From positions 1 to 64,000 of the forward strand of contig CAJTAL010000011.1 in NCBI GenBank assembly GCA_910574285.1: DNA of 64,000 bases. The letters are read 5' to 3'. The position numbers were made by a program, and so were the translations under genes. The notes beneath the pieces are model-generated. The model worked only from the letters and a program-made list of their open reading frames with translations. It was not told the origin of the DNA and did not search any database. Shown in pieces: positions 63,969 to 64,000 of the stretch; position 1 is the stretch's first letter, and every line of letters starts with the position of its first letter. The stretch comes from Lachnospiraceae bacterium (GTDB taxonomy: Bacteria; Bacillota; Clostridia; Lachnospirales; Lachnospiraceae).

Positions 63969-64000
63969 CTTTAAAGCACCTCCGCAAATACTTCCGCATT

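Noticed and set aside
1-64000. tRNA, rRNA or riboswitch genes
   Set aside because: I looked through the intergenic regions for cloverleaf, rRNA or T-box-like sequence and saw none convincing; a covariance-model scan would be decisive.

Overview
The window looks like chromosomal DNA of a gut-type anaerobic Firmicute, most likely a Lachnospiraceae member. Reasons: the housekeeping order prfA-prmC-DUF1385-rpmE-rho; AGGAGG-type ribosome binding sites; anaerobic enzymes (indolepyruvate:ferredoxin oxidoreductase, a double-cubane-type reductase, HemW); a DUF4364 gene; and moderate GC interrupted by AT-rich accessory segments. Most genes lie on the minus strand. I saw no rRNA, tRNA or CRISPR array. 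Family names come from reading the proteins; no database was searched.

Left end (1-4.2 kb): the remains of an integrative element (a truncated ParA-like gene and a 59-residue element protein) next to an AT-rich three-gene cassette. The cassette encodes an NdpA/YejK-type nucleoid-associated protein, a PD-(D/E)XK nuclease and a protein I could not place. It resembles an anti-phage locus and is my best candidate for a little-described system. From 4.2 to 10 kb are core genes: rlmD, an NYN-domain nuclease and pcrA, with odd repeats between them.

The 10-18 kb region joins a MobA-like protein, a double-cubane reductase fused to an entire PucR/CdaR-type regulator, a second free-standing regulator of that type, an M20 amidohydrolase and an amino-acid ABC importer. 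This suggests uptake and breakdown of an amide-linked or nitrogenous compound. At 18-24 kb are hisC, a second aminotransferase, a DUF2156 acyltransferase-like protein and an ABC exporter. On the plus strand, 24-28 kb carries iorA-iorB-paaK, which would convert aryl pyruvates to arylacetyl-CoA and arylacetates.

From 28 to 43 kb are translation and replication genes (prfA, prmC, rpmE, rho, lepA, holA), hemW, a YhcC-type radical SAM gene, a split chromate transporter, an FMN 2-hydroxy-acid oxidase and sfsA. At 35.7-37 kb these are interrupted by gene fragments. At 43.4-44.3 kb lies a secreted barnase-like RNase with its barstar inhibitor.

The right third (44-64 kb) is accessory: an ECF-type sigma factor, a cytidylate-kinase-like protein, a two-component system with an FtsX-type ABC exporter, a MarR/flavin-type pair, a TSUP transporter fused to a polyprenol-kinase-like domain with a divergent TetR regulator, a cupin/AraC pair, three copies (two decayed) of an AAA-ATPase/PD-(D/E)XK family, an ADP-ribosylglycohydrolase, and fragments of AraC, LytTR, phosphoesterase and zinc-ribbon genes. 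It reads as a site of repeated insertion and deletion.
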